A stretch of DNA of 64,000 bases, taken from the NCBI GenBank assembly GCA_000827265.1, contig KN834843.1, positions 62,001 through 126,000 on the forward strand, given 5' to 3'. The translations under genes and the position numbers were made by a program. Below the pieces are notes generated by a model. That model saw nothing but the letters and a program-made list of their open reading frames with translations, was not told the DNA's origin and made no database searches. Every line of letters begins with the position of its first letter. Positions within the stretch are counted from its first letter, which is position 1. This stretch comes from Collybiopsis luxurians FD-317 M1. Lineage: Eukaryota > Basidiomycota > Agaricomycetes > Agaricales > Omphalotaceae. Below are positions 1 to 12,089 of this stretch, piece by piece.

Positions 1-1
1 C

Positions 2-148
2 TATTGTTGGGAGCTGGATGTTTCGCTTGTCTGCACATCGCAAGGACTTTTTGCCAGTCATATCGCGCATGGAGATCCGAATTACAAGCGCATCGCATCT
101 TTCCATCAGAACGTCGCTCGACTTCGACACTCTTACCTTTATAAATAA
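2..148 (+). CDS. possible 3' end of a gene entering from the left
   Basis: The frame open from base 2 reads to a TAA at 146-148 and ends in ...ARLRHSYLYK. The composition looks protein-like, but there is no recognisable domain and only about 48 codons are visible. It could be the last exon of a gene that starts left of the window, or chance. No function can be given. Confidence 0.2.
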   Translation, partial: YCWELDVSLVCTSQGLFASHIAHGDPNYKRIASFHQNVARLRHSYLYK

Positions 149-1837
149 TGGATGAGAAAGAAAGTGATTCGTTTGAAATAAGAATGCTGACCGTCAAAGT
201 TCAAAGTATGGTTTTTAGAGTGATAAAGCTTGCTATGGTCGAAGGCATCCTTGCCATCATAAGGGAATTGGCAGCCAGATCGTACACAAACTCTACCAAA
301 ATAGCGTAAATTCCTGAGAACATAGGAACACCGTTCATTAGGCGTACATTTTTTTATTCGATGCTCTGGTCTTTTTTGGTGGCATGGTTACTCTATTGCA
401 TCGATATGGGCAATCGAACAGTTCTAAGCAGTTATAAAAATATGGGGACACTTTCAACCGCGTTAGGGACCGTTGATAGAAGTGATGGTCGAGGAACGGT
501 GCGACAGATGTGACATCATTACAACAAAGCGCCAACTTATAATTTTTTCCCAGGTCTCACTTTGGGCGTCTGAACGGCTGTGGATGGCCGTCGGCCGATG
601 TCATAAATGGACATCGGCCACACAGCCTCCTGATAATGCTTCGACACTCCCTATTTTAGAATTATCTAATCTCACATGCATGCTTGCAGCGTCGACGTTC
701 CTACCTTTCTTCCCTTCCCAATTTCATCACCACTTGAGTTTGTCTGCTTATTTGTTAGTTCTTCCCTTTCTGTGACAGCTTTATGCCCTTATAAAGCTAA
801 GGGTTTGACTCAAACCATGGAATTCCTGGGCAAGGAAAGAGCAGAGCAGTTGTCAAACAAAAGGTTGAGCTGGATGGCTGGCAGCTTTGGAAGTGTCGTC
901 AACACTTGAGGCAAAGGTATTGATTTCTTTTATTTCCCTTTCAAGGCTCATTCAATCAATTTCATCTTCCAGTGCTGGAACCTTTTTCATTGCAAACCAA
1001 AATGTATTGTCGACCAATGTACTGAGACAGGAGCCTCAGGCAAGTAGCTGATAGTTATATGCTTCATAGGTATTTGTCCATTTTCTTCTTTGCTATTTCT
1101 GACTCTGAGTGAGTTTCATAGAAAACAGAGACTCAGTATCTCACATGATTGCTCAACAATGATGTCCATATCTACAGTTTGGTTTCCAATTCAAGCTTAT
1201 ACCTATACCCAACCACTATATATATATATGTGTGTGTTCTGCATCCTGCAATAAACAGTGATATTCATATCTCTTTGACTCCTTGAATCTGTTTAAGAGT
1301 GAAATTCCGTGCACCATTTTGATTTGGAGTTGACTGTAGTATCCATTGTCACTGACACTCTTCTACAGTCCTACTATCCTTTCGATTAATCTTCCAATCT
1401 ATTGAATGCTTCTTGGCTATAAAAAAGGCTGCCAGCCTGAACATTCTCTTAATTTCAGCAGTATTTGCACTTTTGCTGGAAGCCCAAGGAAGGGGGGGAC
1501 AGTTGTTGAGGTGTGTTCTCATTGTGAATGCAAGCTCAATTGCAGATTAAACCTACAAAACTCACCAGATCTGCTTGCTCAGTTGACAATTGACAATTAA
1601 TGCCCATCCTGCCATGTCACTCCCAAATTCAACTCCAGACCAAGAGCATCAGCATCTCCTGAAAAGGTCTACTTTCTTTCTCTTCCGAGGGATCTTCTCA
1701 GGGTTCATTTATTGCACAAATTCCATCTGTCCCTGTGGTAAAGGGGACCATTGGCCACAGAAATTCAAGATTTCTCAGCATCCAAATTTGAGTGTCAGCT
1801 GTACATATCAGTCCCGAGATCAAACGGTCCCCAGCTC
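149..1837. other. AT-rich non-coding stretch with a TA/TG microsatellite
   Basis: Only short ORFs without domain signatures are present on either strand. A (TA)n(TG)n microsatellite lies at 1217-1237. Composition resembles the sequence right of the copia element (6566-7600), so this is probably old repeat DNA into which the element inserted. No gene is supported. Confidence 0.5.
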
Positions 1838-2070
1838 TGTTGTGAATATAAGAATATGTTATTATTATTATGCTCACTTTGGGTGAGCTTTTATACTCTA
1901 CTACAAGTATTCTAGATACTTCTACAAGATACTTACAAGTTCTATAAAGTACTTTGTATCAGTAATCAAACGAGTCAATTATTAGTAAGTACATTGGAAG
2001 TACGAGTGTCTGATAGTGTAGATCCGAAGTTGTATTACTAATAAGGTAAGTCAAAGCAATTATTACAACA
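1838..2070 (-). repeat. 3' LTR of the copia element
   Basis: 233 bp, starting TGTTGTGAAT and ending TTACAACA on the plus strand. Its partner is 6328-6560. The two differ at 11 positions, 9 of which fall in six inferred ancestral CpG dinucleotides. Confidence 0.95.
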
Positions 2071-2080
2071 CTCCCCCTCA
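2071..2080 (-). other. polypurine tract of the copia element
   Basis: Read on the minus strand, the bases immediately inside the 3' LTR are TGAGGGGGAG, a purine run in the place expected for the plus-strand primer of an LTR element. Confidence 0.75.
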
Positions 2081-5000
2081 ATGAGGATCTACCTTAGTCA
2101 TTCCAAGAAGCTTTACAAAATGTTTGTGTTTTGGTTTCGGGAGTAATTTGGTAAATATATCAGCGATATTGTCATCTGTGGCGCAGTATTGTACTGTTAC
2201 TTCATTAGAAGCAATATGCTCACGGATGAAGTGGTGTTGAATGTCAATGTGTTTAGATTGGGCATGAAATTGTGAGTTTTCAGTGAATTTAATGGCGGCC
2301 TGGTTGTTGACATGTATGACAGTTGGGCCACTTGGTGGAATACCAAGTTCAGTAAGTAATTCCCGGATCCAAAGACATTCTTGTGTGGCATTGCTGACAG
2401 CCATGTATTCAGCTTCCATTGTAGAAAGTGCTATGGTAGGTTGTTTCTTTGAATACCATGATACGGCAGCATGACCAAACATGATAGTGTATCCGGAGAT
2501 AGATTTTTGGTCAAGTGGGCTCATTCCCCAATTGGCATCAGAGTATATTTTGGGATCAGAGTTTGATGGATATTATGTGATGCCCAAATTCAGTGTACCT
2601 TTGATGTATTGAAGTACACATTTTGCTGCAGTCCAATGAGCTGGTGAGGGATTACTCATGAACTGAGAAAGTTCATGTACTGTGTGTTTGAGATCTGGAC
2701 AGGTGGCAACTGCAGCAAAATTAAATGAGCCAACAGCAGCTGCATATTCATGAATTAATTTTGGATCAGGTATGCTGTTTTCAGGGGTCTTGTTGAGTTT
2801 GACATTTGAGTCTAATGGTGTGGCAACTGGGTGACATTCAGACATGCCAAATCTCTCAAGGATCTTCTTGAGATATTGAGTCTGTGTCAAGGTAATAGAG
2901 CCAGTGGATGTATCTTGTGTAACTTCCATGCCTAAAATTTGTTTGACTGGGCCTAAATCCTGGGTGTCAAACTTTGAGCCGAGTTCAGATTTTACATTTG
3001 ACATCAGAGTGTCAGATGATGCCAATATTGTCATGTCATCTACATGTACAGCAACAATGACAATTCCTGATGTGTTATGTCAGGTGTAAACACATTGATC
3101 TGCAATGAGGCATGTAAATCCAAGGCTGAGAAACTCGGCATTGAGTTTCTTATTCCAGATAGCACCGGACTGTTTAAGTCCATATAGAGGCCAAATGAGT
3201 TTACAAACTCAGTTTGTACCATCTTCATATTCCAAGGGTTGCTCCATATAGATTGTTTTGTCTAATTCACCATTTAGATAGGCTCCAACTACATCCATAG
3301 TATGAATGTCAAGATTATATTGAGCTGCAATGGCTATAAGTGTGCAGAAGGTTTCAAGTCAGACAACAGGAGTAAATGTATTGGTGAAATCAATTCCAGG
3401 GATTTGTGAAAATCCTTTGGCAACAAGTCGGCCCTTGTATTGGGTAATAGCACCAGTATGATTGCATTTGAGTTTGAATGTCCATTTGCATTTTACGGGC
3501 TTTCGGTTTGGAGGTAGTTCAGTGAGTTCCCAAGTGCCGGTAGATTTTAATTGATCAATTTCTTTATTCATGGCTTCGCACCATTGAATTGAATCATGTC
3601 GGGAGATTGCATCATCATAAGAGGTGGGCTCATCAGAATTTTCTGCATGATTTGAGAGCAGGGAAAAATTGGATGGAAGTGAGTTATTAGGGTTTTGGGT
3701 TGGATCAACTGGAACCATGGTTCTCCAGCTGGCTGGCCTACTTCTGGCCTGGGGATTATTCAAGACTCAATAATCAATAGGATCCTGCTGTGCAATGCGA
3801 GTGGATTGTTTAGATGGTGCAGGTGGCATTTCTATTGGTGGTTTACTCCTTTTGGGAGTTTCTGGCATAGGTGGGTCATTGATTTCTTCAGCATTATCTT
3901 CTTTGGCATCTGAACCTGAAATTCACTCATTACTCCCCCTCTCCCCCTCGAGCGATGAAGGGTCATTGTTTTCGGCAGGTGGAATGTCTGTGGGCCATGG
4001 TACTGTATAGTCTGATAGGTATGTTTGGTTTTCAAATACAACATTTCGGGAGGTTTGAATTTGACGTGCCCGTGGGTTCCAATACCTCCAGGCTTTTCCA
4101 TGGTCAGATAAGCCAACAAAAATATATTCTCGGGCTTTAGGGTCAAGCTTCAAGTTTAGGCCATCTTGTTGTAATACCCAGCATTTAATTCTGAATTCTT
4201 GGAGCATTGAAATATCAGGCTTTTTACCCATGAAAGCCTCTTCTGGTGTAATAAAATTTTTCAATGCACATGTGGGGGAACGATTCCTAAGATAGCATGC
4301 ATATGCTACAGCTTCCAGCCAAAGGAAGTGCGGGATGTTATGCTCTAACATCATTGCTCGGGCATGTTCCACAAGTGTTCTATTCAATCATTCCGCTACT
4401 CCATTTTGGGCAGGTGAATGGGCAGCTGTGATCTTGTGTTTGATTCCACAAGATTTGAGGTAGTCAATGACCTCATGATTAATATATTCACCACCGCCAT
4501 CAAAGTGCATAGTCTTCAAATCTTTTCCTGTCTGTGTTTTGATGTATGCTTGATAATTCTTTATTTGTTGTAGGACCTCCTTTTTCTTCATGAAGTGGAC
4601 TATGGAATGATGTTTGGCTCCATCAGTAAAACTGATGTAGTATTGTTCTCCTTGGATACCAGTTGTGCAGGCTGGTCCCCATACATTGGTGAAAGTCATA
4701 TCACCAATTCCCTTGTGTTCAGTTTCAGCATGCTCTGGGAAGGGAGTGACATGGGATTTTGCATGTATGCAGGAAATACATTGTGGTGAGTTGCCTGATA
4801 AATTTATTTCCATTCCGGTGACCATATTCTTTTCTTTCATCATTCAGATTGATCCCATATAGATATGTCCCATGATCTTATGCCAGTCGTGCCAAGTGCA
4901 ATTTTGTGGGGCATGTGTAGCATAAGAATGAATAGGGATTTTGGTGGAGATGTCAATGGGATACAGACCATTGATTTTTGTGCCAGTAATGATGATTTTG

Positions 5001-6185
5001 TTGGATTGGTTCAGTGCTGTGACATCTATTCCTTTCCGGTAGAATTTAATTCCACAATTCATATTGGTCATCTTGCTGATGGATAGCAAGTTGAATGGCG
5101 ACGATGGACAGTGAATGGCATCTCAGAGTAGAATGGTATAACTTTGATGGCCTACCCTGGTTTGAATTTCAACGTTTCCTTTTCCAATACCAGGGGCAGA
5201 GCTGCCTACACCACGAATAGGATGGTCTTTAATTCTGCATATGTGAGGAATGCAGAGCGATCTCTAATTAAGTGTGAAGTGGTGCCAGAGTCGGCAATCC
5301 AATTAGAGATAGGTGTAGTGGCAGGTAATGCAATGTCTTTGGCAATGAAGGCATAGTCCAGGTCCGAGTATGCAGTATGCGAGTGGTTCTAGAAATTTTT
5401 GCTGCTAAAATTATTGTTGTTCCAGTAGTTTCCTGACTTTCCTCCATGCTGATTATTCCTTTTCCGGGTACAACATTCTTTCTGAATGTGTCCAGTGCAT
5501 CCACAATAATAACAGGTGACATTTGGATTGAATTTGAATTTATTGTGGGAGTGTGGTGACAAGTTGTGATGGGACTTGCCGCCTTAGGCTGAAAGGGCTA
5601 TTTCAGGGGATGAGTTTTTGGAGCATCTGCATAGATCTTCTTCCAAGACTTTGGCAACAAGTTTAGAAGAGTCCGGATCAACTGTATCAGTAATAGTTGA
5701 TTTATCAATGGAGGAAGCAAATTGGTCCCATGAGTCAGGAAGTGATGTAAGGAGTGTAGTGGAGAATTCCAATGCTCGAAATGGTTGTCCTTGGTTTGCA
5801 AGTTGTTGCTCAAGGCTGCAAAGAGTCCAAATGTGCTCTTCGATATTGGCTCCTTCAGCGCAATGTGTGCAGAAGAGCTTCCGGCGGGTAGCTATGATGC
5901 TGATTGTACCCGCAGATTCATACATATTTTTCAATGTGTTCCATGCTTCCTTTGCAGCTTTTGCACCTGCGATGTAGATGAGAACACTATCATCTACATG
6001 CAATCTGATTGTGGAAAGAGCCTTTCGATCTTTCTCTTTCCAAGCATCAACTTCGGATTGATTTGATCTATCCTGGCTGATGGCAGGCGCAGCGGACTCA
6101 ATGTATTTAATCAAGCCAAGATCTGTCAAGATGTCATTCATCTTGATCTGCCAAACATTATAATTGGCTGAGCCATGCAGAGGGT
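2078..6185 (-). pseudogene. copia gag-pol polyprotein, interrupted
   Basis: Retrotransposon polyprotein, broken by stops and frame changes. Gag (UBN2-like) occupies about 5584-6185, beginning PLHGSANYNVWQIKMNDIL. A CCHC zinc knuckle (C-YY-C-GCTG-H-IQKE-C) lies near 5463-5516. The GAG-pre-integrase domain is 4844-5089 (HDWHKIMGH) and the integrase core 3923-4843 (FTDGAKHHS, HFDGGGEY, HSPAQNGVAE). Reverse transcriptase spans 2573-3763, with HVDD where YVDD is usual. RNase H is 2078-2524 (STMEAEYMAVSNATQE). Stops after GVAE (about 4386) and after MGSI (about 4843) are TGA where CGA is expected, matching CpG decay in the LTRs. It is dead as a single polyprotein. Confidence 0.9.
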
Positions 6186-6315
6186 CAATTCAATAAGTTG
6201 TCAATGACTCTATAGACATGATGGAATGTATTAGGTGCAAGCGAGGAAGAGTACAAGTTTAGATGTATGATCGGAGAGGCAAGGATTAAGTGGCGAGCAA
6301 GTTCAGTAGGGGCCG

Positions 6316-6327
6316 GGGCCCATAACC
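6316..6327 (-). other. primer-binding site matching the anticodon arm of initiator tRNA-Met
   Basis: Directly inside the 5' LTR, the minus strand reads GGTTATGGGCCC. This complements GGGCCCATAACC, the anticodon stem-loop of eukaryotic initiator tRNA-Met, not a tRNA 3' end. Drosophila copia is known to prime from a half-molecule of this tRNA, so the same mode is inferred here. Confidence 0.75.
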
Positions 6328-6560
6328 TGTTGTGAATATAAGAATATGTTATTATTATTATGCTCACTTCAGGTGAGCTTTTATACTCTACTACAAGTAT
6401 TCTAGATACTTCTATGAGATACTTACAAGTTCTGTAAAGTACTTTGTATCAGTAATCAAACGAGTCAATTATTAGTAAGTACATCAGAAGTATGAGTGTC
6501 CGATAGTGTAGATCCAAAGTTGTATTACTAATAAGGTAATTCAAAGCAATTATTACAACA
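6328..6560 (-). repeat. 5' LTR of the copia element
   Basis: 233 bp; partner of 1838-2070. It is followed on the plus side by the target duplication AGCTC (6561-6565). Confidence 0.95.
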
Positions 6561-6975
6561 AGCTCTTCAGCTGATAGTAAAGCCTCTTATTGCCTTTACA
6601 ATTTTGGTTTCAATATACTTCACTTGGAAGTAAATATTGTGATCATTCTCAGCCATTAAGAAAATTCTGGCTATTCCAAATTGAAGGTCAATATTGGATC
6701 TCTCTTTGGAGCAGGTCAAGAGATTTTGACATTCTCTGTGACAGTCAAACTGAAAGGACATGCAACACCAGTACTTATTTAATCAGTTAAGCATGAATTT
6801 TAATTGCCTCAGGGAACCATACATAAGGGGCAATTATAACTTTCCTGGCGGGGGAATGGGGGATACCTGGGCCCTATTGGAAGTGCCCAGGTCAATGTAA
6901 CTTTGAACAGAAAAAAATATTTAAAAAAAAAAAAAATTGCATTAAAAATTGGTTGCCTCAGTGAAGTTAGATTTC

Positions 6976-7490
6976 TTGACAGAGGGAGAACTGCAGGAAC
7001 CTTCTGCATATTGGTCAATCAATGAAGTATGGATGCAAAGGAATACTGTAAAAAAAATTTATACAAGATGGCCCAAGTGTCAGAAGTATACAGATCTTTT
7101 CAATGTCTGCCAAATTTATTGCCTCAGGTGTCCTGCAATTTTTTTTTTGACAGAGAAAGGACAGCAGCAAGGTCCTGCTTATTGATGATTCAGCAAAGGG
7201 GGAATGTTAAGGAGTACTGAGAAAAATATTTGAAGTTTGCCAACCCAGACCTCAAAAGTATACAGGTCTTTCAATTATTTTTGAGACAGAATTATGGCCT
7301 AGTGCAGTGTAATTTTTTTTTGACACAGGGAAAGCTGTGCAGGGCTCCAGCATATGGGTGATTCAGCAAAGGGGGGATGCCAGAAAGTATTTTAAAAAAT
7401 ATGCAAAGTGGGCTGGCTCAAGCCCAAGAGGTATACAGATCCTTTTCATCCCAGAATACTTCCGCTGGAAGATTTTTTTTAAAAAACCAA
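6976..7490. repeat. three diverged tandem units of about 172 bp
   Basis: Units start near 6976, 7147 and 7320, each with TTGAC(A)GAG or TTGACACAG. Within each, the order is a GCAGG/CCTGC-type stretch, GATTCAGCAAAGG, a run ending AATAT, then GTATACAG.TC. The sequence is AT-rich with poly-T runs and has no ORF of note. It resembles a short satellite or an internal repeat of an older element. Confidence 0.7.
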
Positions 7491-7685
7491 TGGGCGAGGT
7501 TGGGATCTGATTGCAGGTGGGACATTGACATTCAAGAGCAGGACAATGTTGGGAAAAAAAAGAATTTCCCACCCTGCAGTTTTGGCAGGTATACAAGGGA
7601 AGTGGAGTTGACATCAACTCCGCCCTTGAAGGAAAAGAGACCCTAACTCAAACCCTAAGTATCTCTAATAACCCCTAAAATTCAC

Positions 7686-7818
7686 TGATTACTACTAAAA
7701 ATGTGGTGATTTTGCATAGTGCTGTGGCGTGGGAACGAGTGAGTGCGCCCGTGGGAAATTAAGTACGCTTAGGGGGATGATGTCATAGTAGACGGTGGTA
7801 TTACCATTTTAGGCATTT
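7686..7818 (+). repeat. direct repeat, copy 1
   Basis: Shares GTGGGAAATT, AGTACGCTTAGGGG and GACGGTGGTATT, in the same order and spacing, with 8014-8150. Divergence is about 20-25 percent. Non-coding. Confidence 0.7.
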
Positions 7819-8013
7819 ATGAGTTGATTACACTTCCGCAGATGAATTTGTATGGAACAACTTAAGCTTGGGTGGTAAAAAAGTTTTTGCTTATTCTGAG
7901 AGATTGACATTGCCATATATGGTCAAATTGGTATTACGCCTAATAATATGGATGAGGAGAATATTTTTTCTCACATATGTTGGGTGTTTGGGATAGCCAT
8001 TCATGAGATATCC

Positions 8014-8150
8014 GCTGAATACTGCCAAAATTGTGGTGTTTTTGCTTAGCCGCTTACCGTGAGAAGAAGTGAGTGTGACCGTGGGAAATTCAGTACGCTT
8101 AGGGGAAATATGTCATACTAGACGGTGGTATTTCCATTTTTGGCATATGT
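8014..8150 (+). repeat. direct repeat, copy 2
   Basis: Partner of 7686-7818. Both copies are flanked nearby by CTCTAATAACC-type sequence (7660-7676 and 8293-8306), which suggests the repeated block was originally longer. Confidence 0.7.
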
Positions 8151-9174
8151 GACTTTTTGGGCTCAAACAAGATGAAATACTGAAAAAGAGTTAAAGTTGA
8201 TACTTTGTGAAGCAATAAATTAATAGGCCCTCCTACTCTATAGACTCTACCCTACCCTATATAATTTCAGCCCCTAGGTGTCCCTTAGGAGCCTCTAATA
8301 ACCCTAAGATGAGATGGTATGCAAATCAACCGGTGCCCTCCAGCTGCTTTGCCGCTGAATATCACACCAGCTCAACTCCAGATTGGCAAAGTCGAATACA
8401 CGGTGTTCTGAATTTTGCCGCAATTGGAATTCCCCGATTTTGGTAAGTATTGTCCGCACTCTTGCGGTATCCCTGCTCTTCCGCTTGCCGTCTTGTTTGC
8501 ACTGTGTACAACATCATTGACTAGTATCGTACCGATGTACCACAACCGTACATATGAGAAGACATGTCAAATCATTGCTACAGAGTCAGCAGCAATACGG
8601 TAAGTGGTAAGCCATCATCTTTGCCCTTCTTTTTTTGCCGATGCCTTTCTCGGAAACTGTCCATGGCACTATATCCCAATTCTTTGGAAACTCTACCCAC
8701 CGTTCTCCGATTGGCTTTCCTTGCCCGTCCCAAACTTATTCGGCATATTTAGGACGTTCCGCGCCATCGTATGGATCTCCCAGACACTCTTATCAAAACG
8801 ACGCGGTCAAGTTGACCGTTCATGCCACTCTTGGTGGACCTGATTCAGTCTGTGGTGTTGACCTTGGATCTCGCTCTTTAGTCAGGGAAGGTCCATAACG
8901 TGCAGATCCACTGGGCTCTCCTCGTCTCCTTTAGGTATGAACGCTCGTCACTTGTACGTGTTTTTATTTAGAACATATCCCAGTAGTAATAGTCCTGCCG
9001 ATTACTTGAATGGAAAAGGGCATTTGTTTCATCAAATCTCCCTCGGTCAGTTTAAATTTGGTTCATTTGTTTTCTTTGATATCATTGTCTATCTACTGTT
9101 GACCGTTTAGTGCACACTTCCAAATGATCATTTCGGCGTTTTAGTCACAGAAGACATACCGATTTTTCATTCTC
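8151..9174. other. no supported gene; shift from AT-rich repeats to more balanced composition
   Basis: A few 60-90 codon ORFs occur (for example 8319-8411 and 8635-8898 on plus), but frames, splice sites and composition do not make a convincing gene. GTAAGT-type donors at about 8441 and 8600 leave open a short spliced transcript. Confidence 0.4.
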
Positions 9175-9540
9175 TCATGTGCGTGCAAAACAAACTGCCA
9201 GTTTCCTTCGTTGAACTGTTTCAATATCTTTTTTGGATGGGTATATTCCTTGCGTAATTGGTCTATTGACATCTGCTGTTGCTAAACGAGGAAGGGATCC
9301 CAAAGCTAAGCAGTATCTAACAGATTCTCCGCCCGTATGATACTCTTTTCCGCTTTCTCTCAACACTGATATCTCAAGAGTGTACGATGAACATGATCTC
9401 CACCCTCTTAGAAAGTCGCCTACTACACCAACGACGAAGTCACCCGAATGAAAAGTACTCACTTTTTCCTCCACAGATCCAAGCCTACTTACCCTCTTTG
9501 CAATACCACCGGCGAAAAGAATAACTTACCTGGTTCAACA
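9175..9540 (-). CDS. weak hypothetical gene fragment
   Basis: A minus-strand frame runs from about 9540 to a TGA at 9175. It reads LFAGGIAKRVSRLGSVEEK and later GSLPRLATADVNRPITQG and PSKKDIETVQRRK. The residue mix is protein-like, yet no family is recognised. Possible upstream exons at 9690-9990 could not be joined in frame with confidence. It may be the 3' part of a decayed gene. Confidence 0.25.
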
Positions 9541-10793
9541 TAACATGCAGTTAGTAGAAACACGAAACGTTCCACTCAATGACACAAATTCGTGCCATAC
9601 AATATCAAAGATTGACCGCCGAATAACTGTACGAAAACAAGTCACTGGGATACATATCTTTACCTCACCGCCGATCCCGTGTATCTGATCTCCCATGCTT
9701 TCGAAACGTTAACCGAAGATATAGCTACTTAGTATGACCGAGGACTGAACGAACTGCAGTGTGAAATAGCGTAAATTAAAAAAGCAAACTCGACGGAACA
9801 ATGAAAGATCTGCACGAGAGGATATCAGCCACACGAAATGTGATACAATTGACTTGTCGTATCCGATACACCTACCGTTTGATTCAAAGAAGGCATACCA
9901 TTCAAAACAAGTGGAGCAGCGGCAGTCGACCTGAGGCCGCTGATGATTTTCCGCTTCACCGACTCGAGTCCCAGGCCATTTTAACATAACTTCTCAAAGC
10001 ATTCCTTCATTCCGATCTAAACACATCTCATCGCACCAAACGCGAACGCAAAAAAAGAAAACAAGAAACGCTCACCTTTTCTCAAGCCCGCGCGCAACGG
10101 CAGACCCAGCCCGACCCCAGAAAACCACAGCTCCACAATAACGGGCACATAGCCGTTAGCCGTCGGCCAAACCCAACCACCGCGTACAACTAAATCAGAC
10201 AGACAATCAGCAGATTCGCCTCGAAAAGTAAAAAGTATATATAACATCCGAATTCGAGGGAATGGCAGTATACAGAGCTTGTATTAAGTGCGAAAAAAGT
10301 ACGAGAAGAGAAATTAGATCATCTGTTTAATAATTTATTGACGACGACGATGACGCGGTTAAAGGAGCGTACGAGTGTATGGTTGTGCGTAAAATGTAAA
10401 TGCAATTCGCTGTCTATTTTGTACGTGTGTGTGCTCATCGACGCGACACAAAGATTGAACGGAGCAAAAGAGGAGGATAGGGGGAGAAAGTGGAGTCGGA
10501 TGTGGATCGACGAGAGAAGCGAGGAGCAAGGTAAAAGTAGATAACGAATGGGGATACCCGTCATAGTACAGTCGCGATAAGAAAGTAGGGAAAAAAATGC
10601 TTTAACGTAGAAAAGGGGGTGAAGAGAAACGACAGGAAACGGATTGATACATGCCCAAAAGGTCCATATTCCTATACCTAACCATTATATCAACCTGCGT
10701 AAACCCCTCTATAGAACGACCACGATAAGTTCCATCCATCCATAGCCTCCTAAGCCTTCACCTCGTGCCTGACGAAATGACGATTTCGGGTTC
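9541..10793. other. intergenic; 3' flank of the Kre9-like gene
   Basis: No confident coding sequence. 10250-10793 is directly downstream of the Kre9-like gene on the minus strand and probably contains its 3' UTR. Confidence 0.4.
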
Positions 10794-11503
10794 CTACCAC
10801 AACGTCCAAGCGGCACCTACCAAGCAACTCAATAACGCCGACCCTAACCCCACCGCAACCGGCGCCATATTCTGTATCATCAACGGCGCGCCGTTCGATA
10901 GGGCAAAGGTAGTAGCGAAAGGCATTGTCGGATTTGGTGAGCCGCTGACGGTGACTGTGGCTGCGGAAGGATTCGTGGACGGCTGCGAGCCGCTGGAGGC
11001 TGATGATGAAGAGTCTAGAATGGTGAACCGATTCGAAGTAGCGTACATGGTCCCGGGCGTTGAGTTTAGGAAGAGGAGGAAGTAGTCGTCGGCGGGAGGA
11101 ACGTCTTGTAGATAAATGTTGAGCGCCGAAGTTTGACCTTTGGCACAGGGGACTGAGACGAGACGTTTGAGAATCAATTCTTTATTTATTTTTAGAATAC
11201 TCACCGTCTCTAGCGACAAAAATAAGACCGTCGTCGGACAGCCTAGCCAACTCGACATCGAATGCGTCTATCCCGTCCTCCAGGCCCTTCGTCCACGATA
11301 TCAGGTTCGCAGCACCATTCGACCACTGTGTCGATGACGCTGGCTCGTTAATCAGAAAGTACGCTGTGAATTCGAGAATGAATCGTCCGTCGTGGTTTCC
11401 GAAGTCATCACCGTTGCTCACCTAAGGTCTGTGACACCAAACATGCAAGAACCACACACAGACTCGCTACAGGGCGAAAGACGATCGTTCTTGAAACTAG
11501 CAT
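10794..11503 (-). CDS. Kre9/KNH-like Ser/Thr-rich GPI-anchored cell-wall protein
   Basis: Three exons on the minus strand: 11422-11503, 11205-11363 and 10794-11152. They join in phase to 199 residues; introns are 58 and 52 nt, GT-AG. Residues 1-27 form a signal peptide ending LACLVSQTL. The following domain, with INEPASSTQWSNGAANLISW and DDYFLLFLNSTPGTMYATS, is the pattern of the fungal Kre9/Knh1-like N-terminal domain. A Ser/Pro-rich linker and a C-terminal hydrophobic tail (LGSALLSCLVGAAWTLW) fit a GPI attachment signal. It is presumably a wall or plasma-membrane protein related to beta-glucan assembly; that role is known for yeast Kre9, not shown here. Borders fit well; I am confident of the family. 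Confidence 0.8.
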
Positions 11504-12089
11504 GGCGATTTTGAGAGCGAGAAAAGAAAGGCGTGAGGGGTTGTAAAAATGCGGGGGCGTGCAAGTATTCGACGTATTCAGCGAGTAAAGAGGGAATTGG
11601 TGAGTCAGTCAACGTTGACAGACGCTGGGGGGGTCGAGGCAGAGAGAGATTGGCGGTCGCAGAATGGCAGATGGAAGGGGTAACAAGGAAAAGGGTTCGG
11701 CAAACGTTGCCAGTGCCACCGCAAAACATGCGGATGTATGATTACCAAATCCCGGCCCGGCTATCACCACACGGGTTCACTTGCCCGCAACCTACTTGGC
11801 TCATTCATTCGACGCCTCCGAGAAACTTTCCAGCACTTTCCAGTAAAATTTCTCAGTTTTCCAGTATCACATACCTAGAAAATCTCCCTTTTTTCGTGAT
11901 TTGAATATGATGTTTGATGTACTTGCAACCAATTCTATTGAACAACCGCCGGTAACGCGTCTAAATCACTAACAGCCTCATACAACATACCTATATATGT
12001 TCAAGGTGGTCCATCATCCAACTGCCAACGCCCAAGTTGGTAGCGGTGGTGCTTCGACTTCAGGCACACCCGTTTCTGACAGCTAGGGG
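11504..12089. other. upstream region of the Kre9-like gene
   Basis: Non-coding by inspection. It must contain the promoter of the gene at 10794-11503. No clear TATA element was seen. Confidence 0.4.

Larger units (their letters stand above)
1838..6560 (-). mobile_element. Ty1/copia LTR retrotransposon, complete structure but coding-defective
   Basis: The element is 4.7 kb and lies on the minus strand. Two 233-bp LTRs (TG...CA ends) are flanked by a perfect 5-bp target duplication, AGCTC (1833-1837 and 6561-6565). A primer-binding site abuts the 5' LTR and a purine tract abuts the 3' LTR. Coding order gag, zinc knuckle, integrase, reverse transcriptase, RNase H (integrase before RT) defines Copia. 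The LTRs differ at 11 of 233 positions, so insertion is not very recent. Several in-frame stops make the copy non-autonomous. Confidence 0.95.

Noticed and set aside
7630..7680. Telomere-like CCCTAA motifs
   Set aside because: Only isolated irregular CCCTAA units near other repeats, no tandem array.
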